Assembly (NCBI GenBank): GCA_029260055.1
Contig: JAJDDX010000010.1
Span: 1-33,268, forward strand
Length of the DNA: 33,268 nucleotides
Direction of reading: 5' to 3'
From: Phycisphaerae bacterium
GTDB lineage: Bacteria > Planctomycetota > Phycisphaerae > UBA1845
Shown: positions 7,405 to 15,681 of the stretch, piece after piece
Numbering within the stretch: position 1 is the first letter of the stretch
Layout of the letters: each line of letters opens with the position of its first letter
Translations under genes and position numbers: made by a program
Notes under the pieces: generated by a model
Database searches by the model: none
Told to the model about the DNA's origin: nothing
The model's input: only the letters and a program-made list of their open reading frames with translations

Positions 7405-8034
7405 ATGACAAGAAAACGAGCTACGTGCCTGCTGATGATACTGTTCGTGGTCGCCTTCACGCTCACGACGGCGGGTGTGGCGATGGCGGCCAAGCAGTGG
7501 TCCTGCTGGCACTGGGATCACAACAACATCGGCCTATCCAACGCAGCCGGCGGCTATTGGGGCACGATCAACGGGTCCGAGGCCAACGACTGGGAGGCCG
7601 CCACCTGCATCAGCTTCGGCGGCGGGAACGAGATCACGGTGGACGCCGGCTTCTATGGTGCGACGGGCTGGCTGGGCATTGCTCGGCTGCTCGAAGTCGG
7701 CGGCGGCTGCACGATCGTCCGGGCGGAGGCTCTGATGAACCAGAGCTATCTGGACGGCGGCGGCTATGGCGAGACAGCCGACCGACACGTCTCCTGTCAG
7801 GAGATCGGGCATGTGCTCGGGCTGGACCACGCTCGCGGCAGGTCGCAGACGTGCATGAACGACCGGTATCTCAGCTTCCCGTACTTCGCCCAGGACGAGG
7901 CCGACCTGATCGACGCCATCACCGGTGGTTGCGACGGCGGCGGCGACCCGACGTGTGGCGAACGGGGCGACCCGTGCTCGACGAATGCCGACTGTTGCTC
8001 GGACAGATGTAAGAACAACGGAACCTGCAGGTAG
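7405..8034 (+). CDS. secreted metalloprotease-like protein with Cys-rich C-terminus
   Basis: A 209-aa protein with a Sec signal peptide (basic MTRKR, hydrophobic core, probable cleavage after VAMAA at about residue 29). The metzincin-like zinc site reads CQEIGHVLGLDH at 131-142: E133, H136, G139 and H142 match HExxHxxGxxH, but the first His is Gln (Q132). TCM at 149-151 could be the Met-turn. I recall related secreted proteins with CQE(I/V)GH, so this may be a subfamily trait rather than damage. The C-terminus (184-209, CGERGDPC...DCC...CKNNGTC) has seven cysteines and looks like a disulfide-rich knot. The start has a strong GAAGGGAGG site 5 nt upstream. An operon partner follows after 21 nt. 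Confidence 0.78.
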   Translation: MTRKRATCLLMILFVVAFTLTTAGVAMAAKQWSCWHWDHNNIGLSNAAGGYWGTINGSEANDWEAATCISFGGGNEITVDAGFYGATGWLGIARLLEVGGGCTIVRAEALMNQSYLDGGGYGETADRHVSCQEIGHVLGLDHARGRSQTCMNDRYLSFPYFAQDEADLIDAITGGCDGGGDPTCGERGDPCSTNADCCSDRCKNNGTCR

Positions 8035-8055
8035 CAGTACACAAAGGAGATTGAG

Positions 8056-8628
8056 ATGATCAACAAGAAATACTGTGTGCTTGCGTGTTCCGCGATAGCA
8101 GCGGGCGTGATCGCCGGCGTGTTTGCCGCGCCGCTGCTTCACGTCCACTCACCGGGCGTGGAGATGCTGTCGCCGCAATGGGCGCACACGTACGATTCGC
8201 TCGATGCGATGAGCGTTGATGTGGACGCTGTGGTCATAGCGACGGTGGACGGCACGCGGCCGGGGCGGACGGTGCTCACATCCAACGGAACGGCGTCGCT
8301 GCCGTTCACGCTGGTCGATCTATCCGTCGAGCAGGTCATCCGTGGCAAAGTCGCCGACACGATCACGGTCGAGCAGACCGGCGGCACGGTGGGCGACACC
8401 GCTCTCTATATCGACGGCGATGGCGGGATGTACCAACCCGGCGAGAAGGTGCTGCTATTCGTCAACGCGCAGCCGGACACGGGGTTCTATTATCTCGTGC
8501 ATCCGCAGGGTCGGTATCACGTGATCAACGATCAGTTGTTCGCGGTGGCTCCCGAGAGCCCGGCCGGCAAGAGTCTGGATGGACAAGCGCTGCGCGGCGC
8601 GATTGGCGTCATCAAGTCGGCGGACTAG
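8056..8628 (+). CDS. secreted protein of unknown function
   Basis: A 190-aa exported protein. Its N-terminus is a short basic stretch (MINKKY) and a hydrophobic run (VLACSAIAAGVIAGVFAAP) that reads as a signal peptide or anchor. The mature part shows the pattern VDAVVIATVDG ... VEQVIRGKVADTITVEQTGG ... YQPGEKVLLFVN, which resembles small beta-rich exported domains found widely in environmental bacteria; I cannot name the family. AAAGGAG lies about 7 nt before the ATG. Its placement 21 nt after the metalloprotease-like gene, and before a strong terminator, makes a two-gene secreted operon. It could be a partner, substrate or inhibitor of the protease. Confidence 0.78.
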   Translation: MINKKYCVLACSAIAAGVIAGVFAAPLLHVHSPGVEMLSPQWAHTYDSLDAMSVDVDAVVIATVDGTRPGRTVLTSNGTASLPFTLVDLSVEQVIRGKVADTITVEQTGGTVGDTALYIDGDGGMYQPGEKVLLFVNAQPDTGFYYLVHPQGRYHVINDQLFAVAPESPAGKSLDGQALRGAIGVIKSAD

Positions 8629-8670
8629 CGAGCGGGCCGTAGACACGATCCGGACAACCGGACAGATGCG

Positions 8671-8702
8671 CGAGGGGCTTCGGCGCTGGCCGAGGCCCCT
8701 CG
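8671..8702 (+). terminator. strong hairpin terminator after the secreted-protein operon
   Basis: CGAGGGGCTTCGG (8671-8683) pairs over 13 bp, with one G-T pair, with CCGAGGCCCCTCG (8690-8702), leaving a 6-nt loop. It begins 43 nt after the stop codon at 8628. The following TTGTAC is only weakly T-rich, so it may act as a terminator or as a 3'-end stabiliser. Confidence 0.7.
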
Positions 8703-8738
8703 TTGTACACTCGGTGTCTGTCGCTCAACGACTGAAGA

Positions 8739-8810
8739 CACGGGCAAGCTGCGCTTGCCCATGCCACCCGGATTCGACTGAACGACGGTGTGCCACCGCG
8801 CTCGAGCGGT
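8739..8810. repeat. two intergenic hairpin repeats downstream of the VOC gene
   Basis: At 8739-8769 is an inverted copy of the 32-bp element seen at 1017 and 2861 (ends CACGGGCAAGC and CATGCCACCC). At 8788-8810 is GGTGTGCCACCGCGCTCGAG, the partner of 961-983. The two types therefore co-occur at both places, 7.8 kb apart. The element lies just 3' of the VOC gene on the minus strand. Confidence 0.8.
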
Positions 8811-8815
8811 GCTGC

Positions 8816-9199
8816 CTACCCGCCAATCAGCCCCGCGACGGCCCCGGCTGGGTCGCGGATGATGCAGAACTGTTGCTCGCCGACTTTGCGAGGGCCGTCG
8901 ATCACCTCGCCACCGAGTTCGGCACACCGGTCGGCCGCCTGCTTCACGTTCTCTACGGTGATGTAGATCATCCACTGCGGTGGGATGTTGGCGTTCGGGC
9001 CGCGGGCGTGGCAGATACCCGCCACCGTCTTGCCCGTCTCCGGCGCGTTCATGCAATAGTCGTTGTAGTCGCCCATAGCCACGGGCGCGTGGGTCCAGTT
9101 TGCGACCTTCGCATAGAAATCGCGCAGTTCGTCGGCGTTTTCCACCGTCAGGTCCGTCCAACAGATCGAACCGATCGGGGGTTGGGTCTCGTCAGTCAT
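8816..9199 (-). CDS. VOC superfamily protein (glyoxalase/bleomycin-resistance fold)
   Basis: A 127-aa single-domain protein. It begins PPIGSICWTDLTVENADELRDFYAKV, the classic first beta-alpha unit of VOC proteins. The second half repeats it (MIYITVENVKQAADRCAELGGEV) and ends in FCIIRDPAGAVAGL. This matches the short VOC proteins of the 27-kDa-antigen-like type. VOC members range from metal-dependent lyases to binding proteins, so no substrate can be assigned. The start is the ATG at 9197-9199 (MTDETQ), with GAGGGA about 9 nt upstream. It stands alone, divergent from the lipoprotein gene. Confidence 0.88.
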   Translation of the reverse strand: MTDETQPPIGSICWTDLTVENADELRDFYAKVANWTHAPVAMGDYNDYCMNAPETGKTVAGICHARGPNANIPPQWMIYITVENVKQAADRCAELGGEVIDGPRKVGEQQFCIIRDPAGAVAGLIGG

Positions 9200-9325
9200 G
9201 GGCAAAAGTCCCTCAGAAGCCTCAAAATCGGCCACGGCGCGGCCTCAACCGATGATAGCGCCAAACCGGCGGTTGATACAACGGGCCCAGCTAACCGAAC
9301 CGGCCCGTACGTGTCGATACTCGAT

Positions 9326-9346
9326 AACGGGCGGGATTGGCCCGTT
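9326..9346. repeat. AACGGGC...GCCCGTT inverted repeat in a divergent promoter region
   Basis: A perfect 7-bp inverted repeat with a 7-nt centre lies between the divergent VOC and lipoprotein genes. It could be a hairpin or an operator. Nothing else is recognised in this 240-nt spacer. Confidence 0.45.
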
Positions 9347-9439
9347 GCAGCCGCTATCGTGGCGCGCGGTCGCGTGCGCGGCTCGTCTCGGTACAATAAC
9401 GCCCGAATCTGATTTCGACTCTGATTGGAGGATCGTGAT

Positions 9440-10024
9440 ATGCGGTGCGGCATGGCACTTCTCCTTACGGCGGTGGCCGCTTCAACCGGTTGCAGCCTGA
9501 CGGTTCCGATCCAGTACCGTCCGACGACCTGGATGGACGTCAACCGTTTCGCCGGGAAGCTTCCGCTTTGCGACGAACTGAAGGTCCTGATCGAGCCGGT
9601 CTCCGACGAACGGATCGACCGCGACCTGATCGGCGAGAACAGCGAGCGGTGGGAGATCCCGATTCTATCCGAGGGCACTTCCCCGCCTGTCTTCGTGCAT
9701 CGCATTTTGAAAGAGAAGTTCGTCGGAGCGGGCTTTACGCTCGTCAGCGATCCGACTGAAGCGACGCGCGTGGTGTCCGTCAAACTCCTGCGGTTCTGGG
9801 TCCAGGAGACGGAGGAGTATCGCGGCGAGGTTCGTGCGCTGGTGACGGTGCGCGAACCGAACGGGACCGCCTTGTGCCATCTCCTGCTCGGTGGAAGCAG
9901 CGAGCGGGAGGGGTTCAGCCTGTGGAAATCGCTTTACCAGAGCGTGCTCAGCGACTCGACCATCTACTTGGCCGAGAACATCCTGAGCAACGGGTCGTTC
10001 CAGGCTTCGATGGATCTGCAGTAG
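9440..10024 (+). CDS. predicted lipoprotein, possibly YajG-like
   Basis: A 194-aa protein. The N-terminus MRCGMALLLTAVAASTGC is a short signal with a probable lipobox (STGC, cysteine at residue 18), somewhat atypical at -3. After a polar linker comes a repeating beta-strand pattern (LKVLIEPVSDER, VSVKLLRFWVQE, GEVRALVTVREP) and a C-terminal helix. This resembles lipoproteins of the YajG/DUF4410 type, in which two variants of a strand-helix unit follow each other. The assignment is by overall look only. GGAGG lies 8 nt before the ATG. It is convergent with the next gene, whose stop is 30 nt away. Confidence 0.75.
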   Translation: MRCGMALLLTAVAASTGCSLTVPIQYRPTTWMDVNRFAGKLPLCDELKVLIEPVSDERIDRDLIGENSERWEIPILSEGTSPPVFVHRILKEKFVGAGFTLVSDPTEATRVVSVKLLRFWVQETEEYRGEVRALVTVREPNGTALCHLLLGGSSEREGFSLWKSLYQSVLSDSTIYLAENILSNGSFQASMDLQ

Positions 10025-10054
10025 GGGGCGCGTCGTGAGCCGGATCGCGGCCCG

Positions 10055-10381
10055 CTACGACTCGTCGTCTCGGGGGATGTGGACGCCGGACATCATACGC
10101 CCGATTCGGTCGGCTGTTTGCGCGTCGACTCTCTCGAGGTCCCGTTGCTTGCGGGCTCCGAGCTTGACACCGAAGACCGTCATTGCCACGCCGAGAACAA
10201 TGAGCGAGGCACCCGCAAAGGGCTGTGAGCCGACGAGCAGCGCGACTCCTCCGATGACGGCAGTCACGCCGGCCAGCGGAAAGGCCTTCTCCGTCGGCAT
10301 GAGTAGGAACTCTACCGCGACCAGAGCGAAGACGGCTGCCAACCCCTTGATCGCTGTCATGGAAAGAGCCAGTGCTAGCAT
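10055..10381 (-). CDS. small integral membrane protein, unknown
   Basis: A 108-aa protein with two or three hydrophobic helices in the first 75 residues: LALALSMTAIKGLAAVFALVA, then AFPLAGVTAVIGGVALLVG, then ASLIVLGVAMTVFGV. A cytoplasmic-looking tail follows (KLGARKQRDLERVDAQTADRI) and ends in a charged HIPRDDES. The ATG at 10379-10381 has GGAG about 9 nt upstream; an in-frame TTG two codons earlier is possible. I recognise no family. Confidence 0.65.
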   Translation of the reverse strand: MLALALSMTAIKGLAAVFALVAVEFLLMPTEKAFPLAGVTAVIGGVALLVGSQPFAGASLIVLGVAMTVFGVKLGARKQRDLERVDAQTADRIGRMMSGVHIPRDDES

Positions 10382-10539
10382 GGGCAAGGTCTCCAGTATG
10401 AGGCACGTGAGTTTCCGGGTACATTGTGCGCGATTTATGGTGAACGCTGCAAGAGGCTTCCGGCAACCTTAAGAGTAAGGCCTCACGCGTATGGATGACC
10501 AGGCCCCGACTAGGCCGGGTGGTAGTGGGACGGAGAATG

Positions 10540-10872
10540 ATGAAAACGGTTTTCGTGCTCAACAAGGCACAGATGGGTAGCGGCGATGAGTCGCTGGGGC
10601 GGAAGATCCTGGCGGCATGCCTGAGGAAGCTGGTCAATTCCAAGGATCTGGCGGCGATCGTCTTCTACAACGGTGGGGTCAACCTCGTGACACAAGGTTC
10701 GCCCGTTGCCGTCGAGATCGGCTTGCTGCGGGACAAGGGCGTCGACCTGCTGGCCTGCGGCACGTGCGTCGAGCACTTCGGTATCAAGGATCAGCTTCTT
10801 CTCGACGGCGTCAGCAACATGGACGAAATCCTCGCCGCTATCGCCGAAGCCGACAAGGTCGTCACGCTGTGA
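10540..10872 (+). CDS. DsrE-like protein, YedF C-terminal domain type
   Basis: A 110-aa DsrE/DsrF-fold protein that matches the C-terminal half of YedF, the sulfurtransferase-like protein linked by genome context to selenium metabolism. The aligned blocks are FVLNKAQMGSGDESLGRKIL, VFYNGGVNLVTQGSPV, LLACGTCVEHFGIKDQL and SNMDEI...ADKVVTL. The CGTC pair is the conserved cysteine motif. The N-terminal TusA/SirA domain that YedF normally carries is absent, and no TusA gene is adjacent. Two ATGs lie back to back (10537 and 10540); GGAG suits the second better. Its 3' end overlaps the convergent membrane-protein gene by 11 nt. Confidence 0.85.
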   Translation: MKTVFVLNKAQMGSGDESLGRKILAACLRKLVNSKDLAAIVFYNGGVNLVTQGSPVAVEIGLLRDKGVDLLACGTCVEHFGIKDQLLLDGVSNMDEILAAIAEADKVVTL

Positions 10873-11785
10873 CCTTCGGCGCAAAGAAGAGCAGGAACCA
10901 ACCCCAAAGCGAGTGGGCCACGAAGACGATCGCCAGGAATAGAGCGGTAGCCTGCCCCGCTTCGATGACGCCGGCCAAGTGCCCGAGGTAGAGCCCGGCC
11001 ACGCTTCCAAACGCCGACAAAATGATGAGGATCGACGCCAGCCTCGACAGTCCGCGGACGTTGCGCCCCAACGCCAACCCGGTGGCGGCGGCCAGGCCGG
11101 CCAGCGCCGTGGCCATCGGTCGAAGCCGTGCCGGGCTTACGTCCTTGCCGACCTGAGTCCACAACTCGAAGCCCTTCCATACCAGCAGCGCGGCAGCCGC
11201 TAGGGCGAGGATCGTGCCCAACACGCGCACAGCCTTTCCGCCCGCGCGTCCCCAGCCTGCACCGCCGGCTGCGGCTAGCGCGCAGCACGCCGCCGTGGCG
11301 AGCACGAGCCACCCCGTAGCCGTTATTCCGATGACCAGTTGCGATGTGCGCACGTCGAACCTCGACACAGGCTTCGGTGGTTCCGGCTTGGCGAAGGCGT
11401 CCTTCTTGGCCGGGGTCGATTCCGCTTGGGACGGTGCGCTGTCACGCAGAGGCGGCACGAGGAGCGGGCGCGGGGCCCCGCCCGGCGTCGCGATCGTGCC
11501 GAACATGGCGGCGGCTGCGGCGTCGAGGTCGAGATCACTCTGGAACGGAGTCCGCATGGCGCTGTTGACGACGATGTACTCTTCGATCGGCCACCACGTC
11601 GCGTAGCAGAACCCCGCTGCGGCGATCCAGTTGAAGAATCCCAGCACCACGACGCCGATCGACGCTGACGCCGCTCTCGCGCGAGGTGCGCGGGTGGTCT
11701 TCTGCCGCACCGGCTTGGCGGGCGGGCGGCGTCTTCCCGAGGCGTCGTAAACGACCGTGATGTCGAGCGGAGCGGAACTGGTCAT
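10862..11785 (-). CDS. multi-pass membrane protein, unknown (end of the M16 operon)
   Basis: A 307-aa protein. It begins with a basic, Pro/Arg-rich cytoplasmic segment (residues 15-40), then a TM helix at 43-64. A long Pro- and Ala-rich soluble loop follows at about 65-148 (PPLRDSAPSQ, KPEPPKPVSRF), then four or five further helices at about 149-174, 186-204, 225-240, 248-269 and 280-302. No family is recognised. It starts 8 nt after the stop of the zinc-bearing M16 subunit on the same strand, with AGAAGA before the ATG, so it is very likely co-transcribed and may anchor or regulate the peptidase pair. The 3' end overlaps the convergent DsrE-like gene by 11 nt. Confidence 0.78.
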   Translation of the reverse strand: MTSSAPLDITVVYDASGRRRPPAKPVRQKTTRAPRARAASASIGVVVLGFFNWIAAAGFCYATWWPIEEYIVVNSAMRTPFQSDLDLDAAAAAMFGTIATPGGAPRPLLVPPLRDSAPSQAESTPAKKDAFAKPEPPKPVSRFDVRTSQLVIGITATGWLVLATAACCALAAAGGAGWGRAGGKAVRVLGTILALAAAALLVWKGFELWTQVGKDVSPARLRPMATALAGLAAATGLALGRNVRGLSRLASILIILSAFGSVAGLYLGHLAGVIEAGQATALFLAIVFVAHSLWGWFLLFFAPKVTA

Positions 11786-11793
11786 GATATCTT

Positions 11794-13047
11794 CTAAGTT
11801 CCCGTCGTTGATCCTTCAGGCCAGAGCCGCGGCCCGACGCTGGTCAGATGTCCTTCCGTATTGATCGGAAAGTCCTGGAAGTAAGTGTGAATATCGTCCA
11901 CGCCGATGGCATCGACCTCAGCCAACATCTGGTCCACGGTTCGCGGACCACCGCGGAACTGCATGTCGTCCATGAGCTGCGTCAGGCGGTGGTAGGGGGC
12001 CTCCGCCTCGATGGCGAGGCCGGTTCGCCGCTTGTTCTTGACGCGGTCGAGTTCGTGCGGCGCGATCTTATCGCTGCAGATCTTCTGTGCCTCACGCCTC
12101 AGTGCGTCGACGAGGGCCTCCGTGTTCTCCGGCAGGCAGGTGCCGTAGAGGATCATCAATCCCGAATCCGCATAGTCGAGATGGAAGGCTCCTGCACGCG
12201 GCGCGATGCCCTCCTGGACGATCTCCCAGAAGAAGCGGGAGTTCTCTCCGCCGAGGATTGTGGCGGCCGCCGACGCCGTCTCAGCGCGCTTGTCCACAGC
12301 GTTGACCGCGGGGTAAGTGATCGCGACGACCTGCTGTTTGAACCGATCCACTTGCAGCGAGGCAACTCCCGTCCGGACGGTCGGGATCGTACGCTGGTGC
12401 GCGTCGGCGTAGGGTTGCCACGAACCACAGAGTTCCTCGGCCATGCCGATGATGGCCTTGGGATCGACGTTCCCGGCGACAAGGAGCAGCACATTCCCCG
12501 GTGCGTAGCGCCTTTGGAAGTACGCCCACATCTGGTCACGCGTCATATTGCCGACCGTTTCTTCGTAGCCCAGGATCGGCCACGCGAGCGGATGCCCTTC
12601 GAATACCTTCTCTTGAAGGAAGTCGAACATGACGTGCTCGAGGTTGTCCTTCGACATGGCGATCTCTTCGAGCACGACGTTCTTCTCCATGTCGAACTCT
12701 TCGACGGGCAGCGTCGACCGCATCATGTCCGCAAGCAGTTCCATCTGCTTGCCGATGTCGGCCGTGCGCACCCAGCCGTAATACATCGTCCGATCTTCGC
12801 TCGTGTATGCGTTATAGCTGCTGCCCATGCGGTCGAAATCGACCGTGATCTCTCGCCACGTGCGCTTGCTCGTACCCTTGAACATCATGTGTTCGAGGAA
12901 GTGCGAGACGCCGGCTGCCTCCGGCGAGTCATCCCTGGCGCCGGTGTCGACCATGAAGCCGGCCGCCGCGCTGCGCACGTCAGGCATCTTCTCGATGACG
13001 ATCCGAAGACCGTTATCCAGGGTGTGTAGGGTGTATGGGTTCTTCAA
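11794..13047 (-). CDS. M16B zinc peptidase, catalytic (zinc-binding) subunit
   Basis: A 417-aa insulinase-family (M16) protein. The inverted zinc motif HxxEH is HFLEH at residues 49-53, within AAGVSHFLEHMMFKGT, with the distal Glu expected in VVLEEIAMSKDN near residue 130. The C-terminal half lacks the substrate-binding Arg/Tyr pair: the expected block reads FFWEIVQEGIAPRAGAF. In bacterial M16B heterodimers one subunit carries zinc and the other carries R/Y, and this is the zinc half. The start appears to be TTG at 13045-13047 (MKNPYTLHTLDNGLRIV), with AAGGGG about 5 nt upstream; no upstream ATG fits and the next in-frame ATG would cut the first strand. It lies 88 nt after its partner. Confidence 0.93.
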   Translation of the reverse strand: MKNPYTLHTLDNGLRIVIEKMPDVRSAAAGFMVDTGARDDSPEAAGVSHFLEHMMFKGTSKRTWREITVDFDRMGSSYNAYTSEDRTMYYGWVRTADIGKQMELLADMMRSTLPVEEFDMEKNVVLEEIAMSKDNLEHVMFDFLQEKVFEGHPLAWPILGYEETVGNMTRDQMWAYFQRRYAPGNVLLLVAGNVDPKAIIGMAEELCGSWQPYADAHQRTIPTVRTGVASLQVDRFKQQVVAITYPAVNAVDKRAETASAAATILGGENSRFFWEIVQEGIAPRAGAFHLDYADSGLMILYGTCLPENTEALVDALRREAQKICSDKIAPHELDRVKNKRRTGLAIEAEAPYHRLTQLMDDMQFRGGPRTVDQMLAEVDAIGVDDIHTYFQDFPINTEGHLTSVGPRLWPEGSTTGT

Positions 13048-13135
13048 CTTCGCCCCTTGTTAGCCGCGTTGTCGTCGCGCTTCAGCTCGCGGCTGTCCCG
13101 TTACTGATACCGCCGACGTCCGGTGCGGTTACGTC

Positions 13136-14407
13136 TTATCGAGCGGTGCCGCTCGCGCCTTGGGCAGCGGTCGCCGCCTCATCCAAGGGTCTCGGTCCCA
13201 GCGTCACGACGCACAGCCGATCCCGCGGGTGCTCGGTGAGGTACCGTACAACGTCGTCGATCGTCACGGCCCGAACCTTGGCGAGTTTCTCCTCCGCCGG
13301 TACGGGCCGACCGAAGAAGAACAGATCGTTCGCCAGTTCCGAGCCGCGCGATCGCGTGGTATCACCTCGGGTCTCCCGATGAGCGACGATCCCGGTGACC
13401 GCGCGATCCAATTCGTCTTGTGTGATGTCCTCGGCGAGCCGATCTACTTCGCGTAACAGGGTCGTATAGGTTCGATCGGCCTTCTCCGGCGTGGTCGAAG
13501 CACCGAGGAACAGCATGCCGGCACCGCGTGGGTTCTCCTGCCACGCACCGACCCAGTACACGAGCCCTTGCTTCTCACGGACTTCGGTGAACAGCCTTGC
13601 TCCCATGCCGCCCGAGAGCACACTGAGGATGACCTGCTGCACTTCGAAGTCGTCGTGCGTCGCCTCGACGCCGGGCCAGCATATGCCGATCTGCTCCTGC
13701 TCGAGTTCTTTCTCGTAGTGCGTGGTGCCGGGAGTGAACTCGACGGGTACCGGCGAACGTCCGCACTTGGCAGGGTCGCCAAACCCCGAGAAGTGCTTCT
13801 CGAACGTGTCCGCGACGCGCGTCGCGTCGAGCGGGCCCGAGACCGAGACGATCATGTTTCCGGCATGGAACCGGTTCTGCCAATGCGCGAGCAGGTCGTC
13901 CCGTGTCATACAATCAAGCGTCTCCAACTCGCCGAGCGAGTGGTGCCCGAGCTTGGGACCGTACGCCTGCAAACTGATGTACTTATCCACAAGGCCTTGC
14001 GGGTCGTCCTGCAGGGCGTCGAGTTCCTGCTTGGCCAGTTCGATGTTGACGGTAAGGGCGTCCTGAGGCAGCGTGGTCGTGCGGAGCAACTCCGCGTTCA
14101 ACGCGACGGCCTTTTCGAAGTGCTCCGGAAGCACCGAGCAGGATAACGTGGTCGTTTCGCGCCCCGCGCCGCTGCTGTGGGCCGCGCCGATAGCATCAAA
14201 CGCATCCGACAGCTCTCGGCCGGTGCGCTGCTGCGTTCCTTTGTCGAGCGTTTCTTCGAGCAGACGAGCGAGTCCGGCTTTGTCGCTCGGCTCGACGGCC
14301 GTGCCCGCCAGGACGCGAATCTGGAACGACACGACGTGCCGTTGCGGTAACGGAACGATTCCGTACTCGATACCGCAGGGTAGAACGTCGTGAGTGAATC
14401 CGGTCAT
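13136..14407 (-). CDS. M16B peptidase-like, non-catalytic partner subunit with the R/Y pair
   Basis: A 423-aa M16 homologue with a degenerate zinc site: the position of HxxEH reads R48-L-L-E51-E52 (LARLLEETLDKGT), so both zinc histidines are lost. Its C-terminal domain keeps the substrate-binding Arg/Tyr motif, REKQGLVY (R277 and Y284), which the neighbouring subunit lacks. This is the arrangement known from heterodimeric M16B peptidases such as Sphingomonas Sph2681/Sph2682 and mitochondrial MPP. I start at the ATG at 14405-14407 (MTGFTHDVLPCG), with AAGGAAG 5 nt upstream. It is the first gene of the operon and is followed by the zinc subunit and a membrane protein. No signal peptide is visible, so the pair looks cytoplasmic. 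Confidence 0.93.
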   Translation of the reverse strand: MTGFTHDVLPCGIEYGIVPLPQRHVVSFQIRVLAGTAVEPSDKAGLARLLEETLDKGTQQRTGRELSDAFDAIGAAHSSGAGRETTTLSCSVLPEHFEKAVALNAELLRTTTLPQDALTVNIELAKQELDALQDDPQGLVDKYISLQAYGPKLGHHSLGELETLDCMTRDDLLAHWQNRFHAGNMIVSVSGPLDATRVADTFEKHFSGFGDPAKCGRSPVPVEFTPGTTHYEKELEQEQIGICWPGVEATHDDFEVQQVILSVLSGGMGARLFTEVREKQGLVYWVGAWQENPRGAGMLFLGASTTPEKADRTYTTLLREVDRLAEDITQDELDRAVTGIVAHRETRGDTTRSRGSELANDLFFFGRPVPAEEKLAKVRAVTIDDVVRYLTEHPRDRLCVVTLGPRPLDEAATAAQGASGTAR

Positions 14408-14562
14408 GCGCACTTCCTTTCGCGCCGGTGGCGGGCATCGTCGCCCGCGAGGTAGAGCGGTCGCCCCCCTCCCAATCGTAGCCGGCAGGGCGAAGGGTAT
14501 GGGCATCGACCACCGGATGCAAGCGAGGCGAGCGACACTTCACAGGTTGCCATCGCCGCCTG

Positions 14563-15543
14563 TTATGGCGTCGAGTTCGGTGCGGCGAATGTGTCGTTGA
14601 ATGCGCGCAGCGATGCGGGATCGTCGTCGATCCGCCAGTCGGGCTCGTTCTCGCGCCGTTTGTCCAAGTTGAACCAGATGACCGCCCGCACCTGGGAAAA
14701 CTGCTGAAGGTAATCGAAGGCCTCGCGAATCCACACGGCCCGTTGCCCGGGCTTACCCGGTGCGGACCCGAACTCGGTGATGATCAGAGGCTTACCGCGA
14801 TAACGCTTGGCGAAGTCATCCAACGCCGCTGAGTAGACGGTTTCGAATGTCTGCCAGGTGTGCCACTTGTCGTGATGATCGCCGAAGTTGTAGCCGTCCA
14901 GCGCAACCCAATCGACATGAGCGTCGCCGGGGTAGTAGCGGTGCATGTTGTTGGCGTCCGTGTCGGGGCAGCTCACGATGTTCGGTGCCCATACCCACTC
15001 GACCGTTTCGGCGCCGGCTTCTTTGAAGATGCGGCGAGCTCGGCGGAAGGCGCTGACGTATGCCGCCGGGTCGCCGGACCAGGTGAACCAATCACCGTTG
15101 AATTCGAAACCGAATCGCAAGAGCACGCGCCTGCCGTCCTTCTTTGCCGCGGCCGCCCACGTGCGGAAGAACTCGTCATGGCGGCCTTCGTTGATGTCCG
15201 GGAGGTAAGAGCCCTTCCCGGTGGCGTGCCAAGACCAGAGCTCCAGCGAGACGACGGGCGTGGCACCATGCGCCGCGATGCCATCGATCGCGAACTTCGG
15301 GAAGGGACGCATGAGGTCGCGGTAAAACATGACGTACTTCGGCTTTGACGCGAACCGCGAGAGGGTGTCCGTCAGTTGCCGATCATAGTCTCTTGACCAG
15401 AGAATCTGGTAGAGTCCCCAGTCAATCGGTGTCTCTCGCGCTTCCGCCGCGTCGCCGGAGTGCTTGACCGCCGTCGCCGCGATCAACACACAGATCGCCG
15501 GGGCAGCCAGGCCGATCATCAGTATTCGTGGTGAACGCGTCAT
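14563..15543 (-). CDS. secreted glycoside hydrolase, GH26 (beta-mannanase)-like
   Basis: A 326-aa protein with an N-terminal hydrophobic export segment (ILMIGLAAPAICVLIAATAV, residues 7-26) and a TIM-barrel domain. The expected catalytic residues are the acid/base E147 in RFGFEFNGDWFTW and the nucleophile E257 in KPLIITEFGSA. VEWVWAPN (181-188) and DWVALDGYNFG (211-221) are typical GH26/clan GH-A blocks. Substrates in this family include mannan and mixed-linkage or xylan polymers, so specificity is open. GAAGGA lies 5 nt before the ATG. It follows the O-antigen-ligase-like gene on the same strand after 138 nt and could share its transcript. No carbohydrate-binding module is present. Confidence 0.88.
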   Translation of the reverse strand: MTRSPRILMIGLAAPAICVLIAATAVKHSGDAAEARETPIDWGLYQILWSRDYDRQLTDTLSRFASKPKYVMFYRDLMRPFPKFAIDGIAAHGATPVVSLELWSWHATGKGSYLPDINEGRHDEFFRTWAAAAKKDGRRVLLRFGFEFNGDWFTWSGDPAAYVSAFRRARRIFKEAGAETVEWVWAPNIVSCPDTDANNMHRYYPGDAHVDWVALDGYNFGDHHDKWHTWQTFETVYSAALDDFAKRYRGKPLIITEFGSAPGKPGQRAVWIREAFDYLQQFSQVRAVIWFNLDKRRENEPDWRIDDDPASLRAFNDTFAAPNSTP

Positions 15544-15681
15544 CGGTGTCCTTCTTGTCACGCGGGGGGCGCCTCCGGTTCGCCGTATTCTAGATGGAAT
15601 GGCGGAGTCATGGAAACCCCCGGCGAAGGCGGCCTCCACCGGCTGGACACGGAGGTGAATCAACGACTCGGACGACCGCGC

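Noticed and set aside
11848-13029. 393-codon plus-strand frame opposite the M16 zinc subunit
   Set aside because: It is antisense to a recognised gene and its His/Arg/Val-rich translation has no family features.
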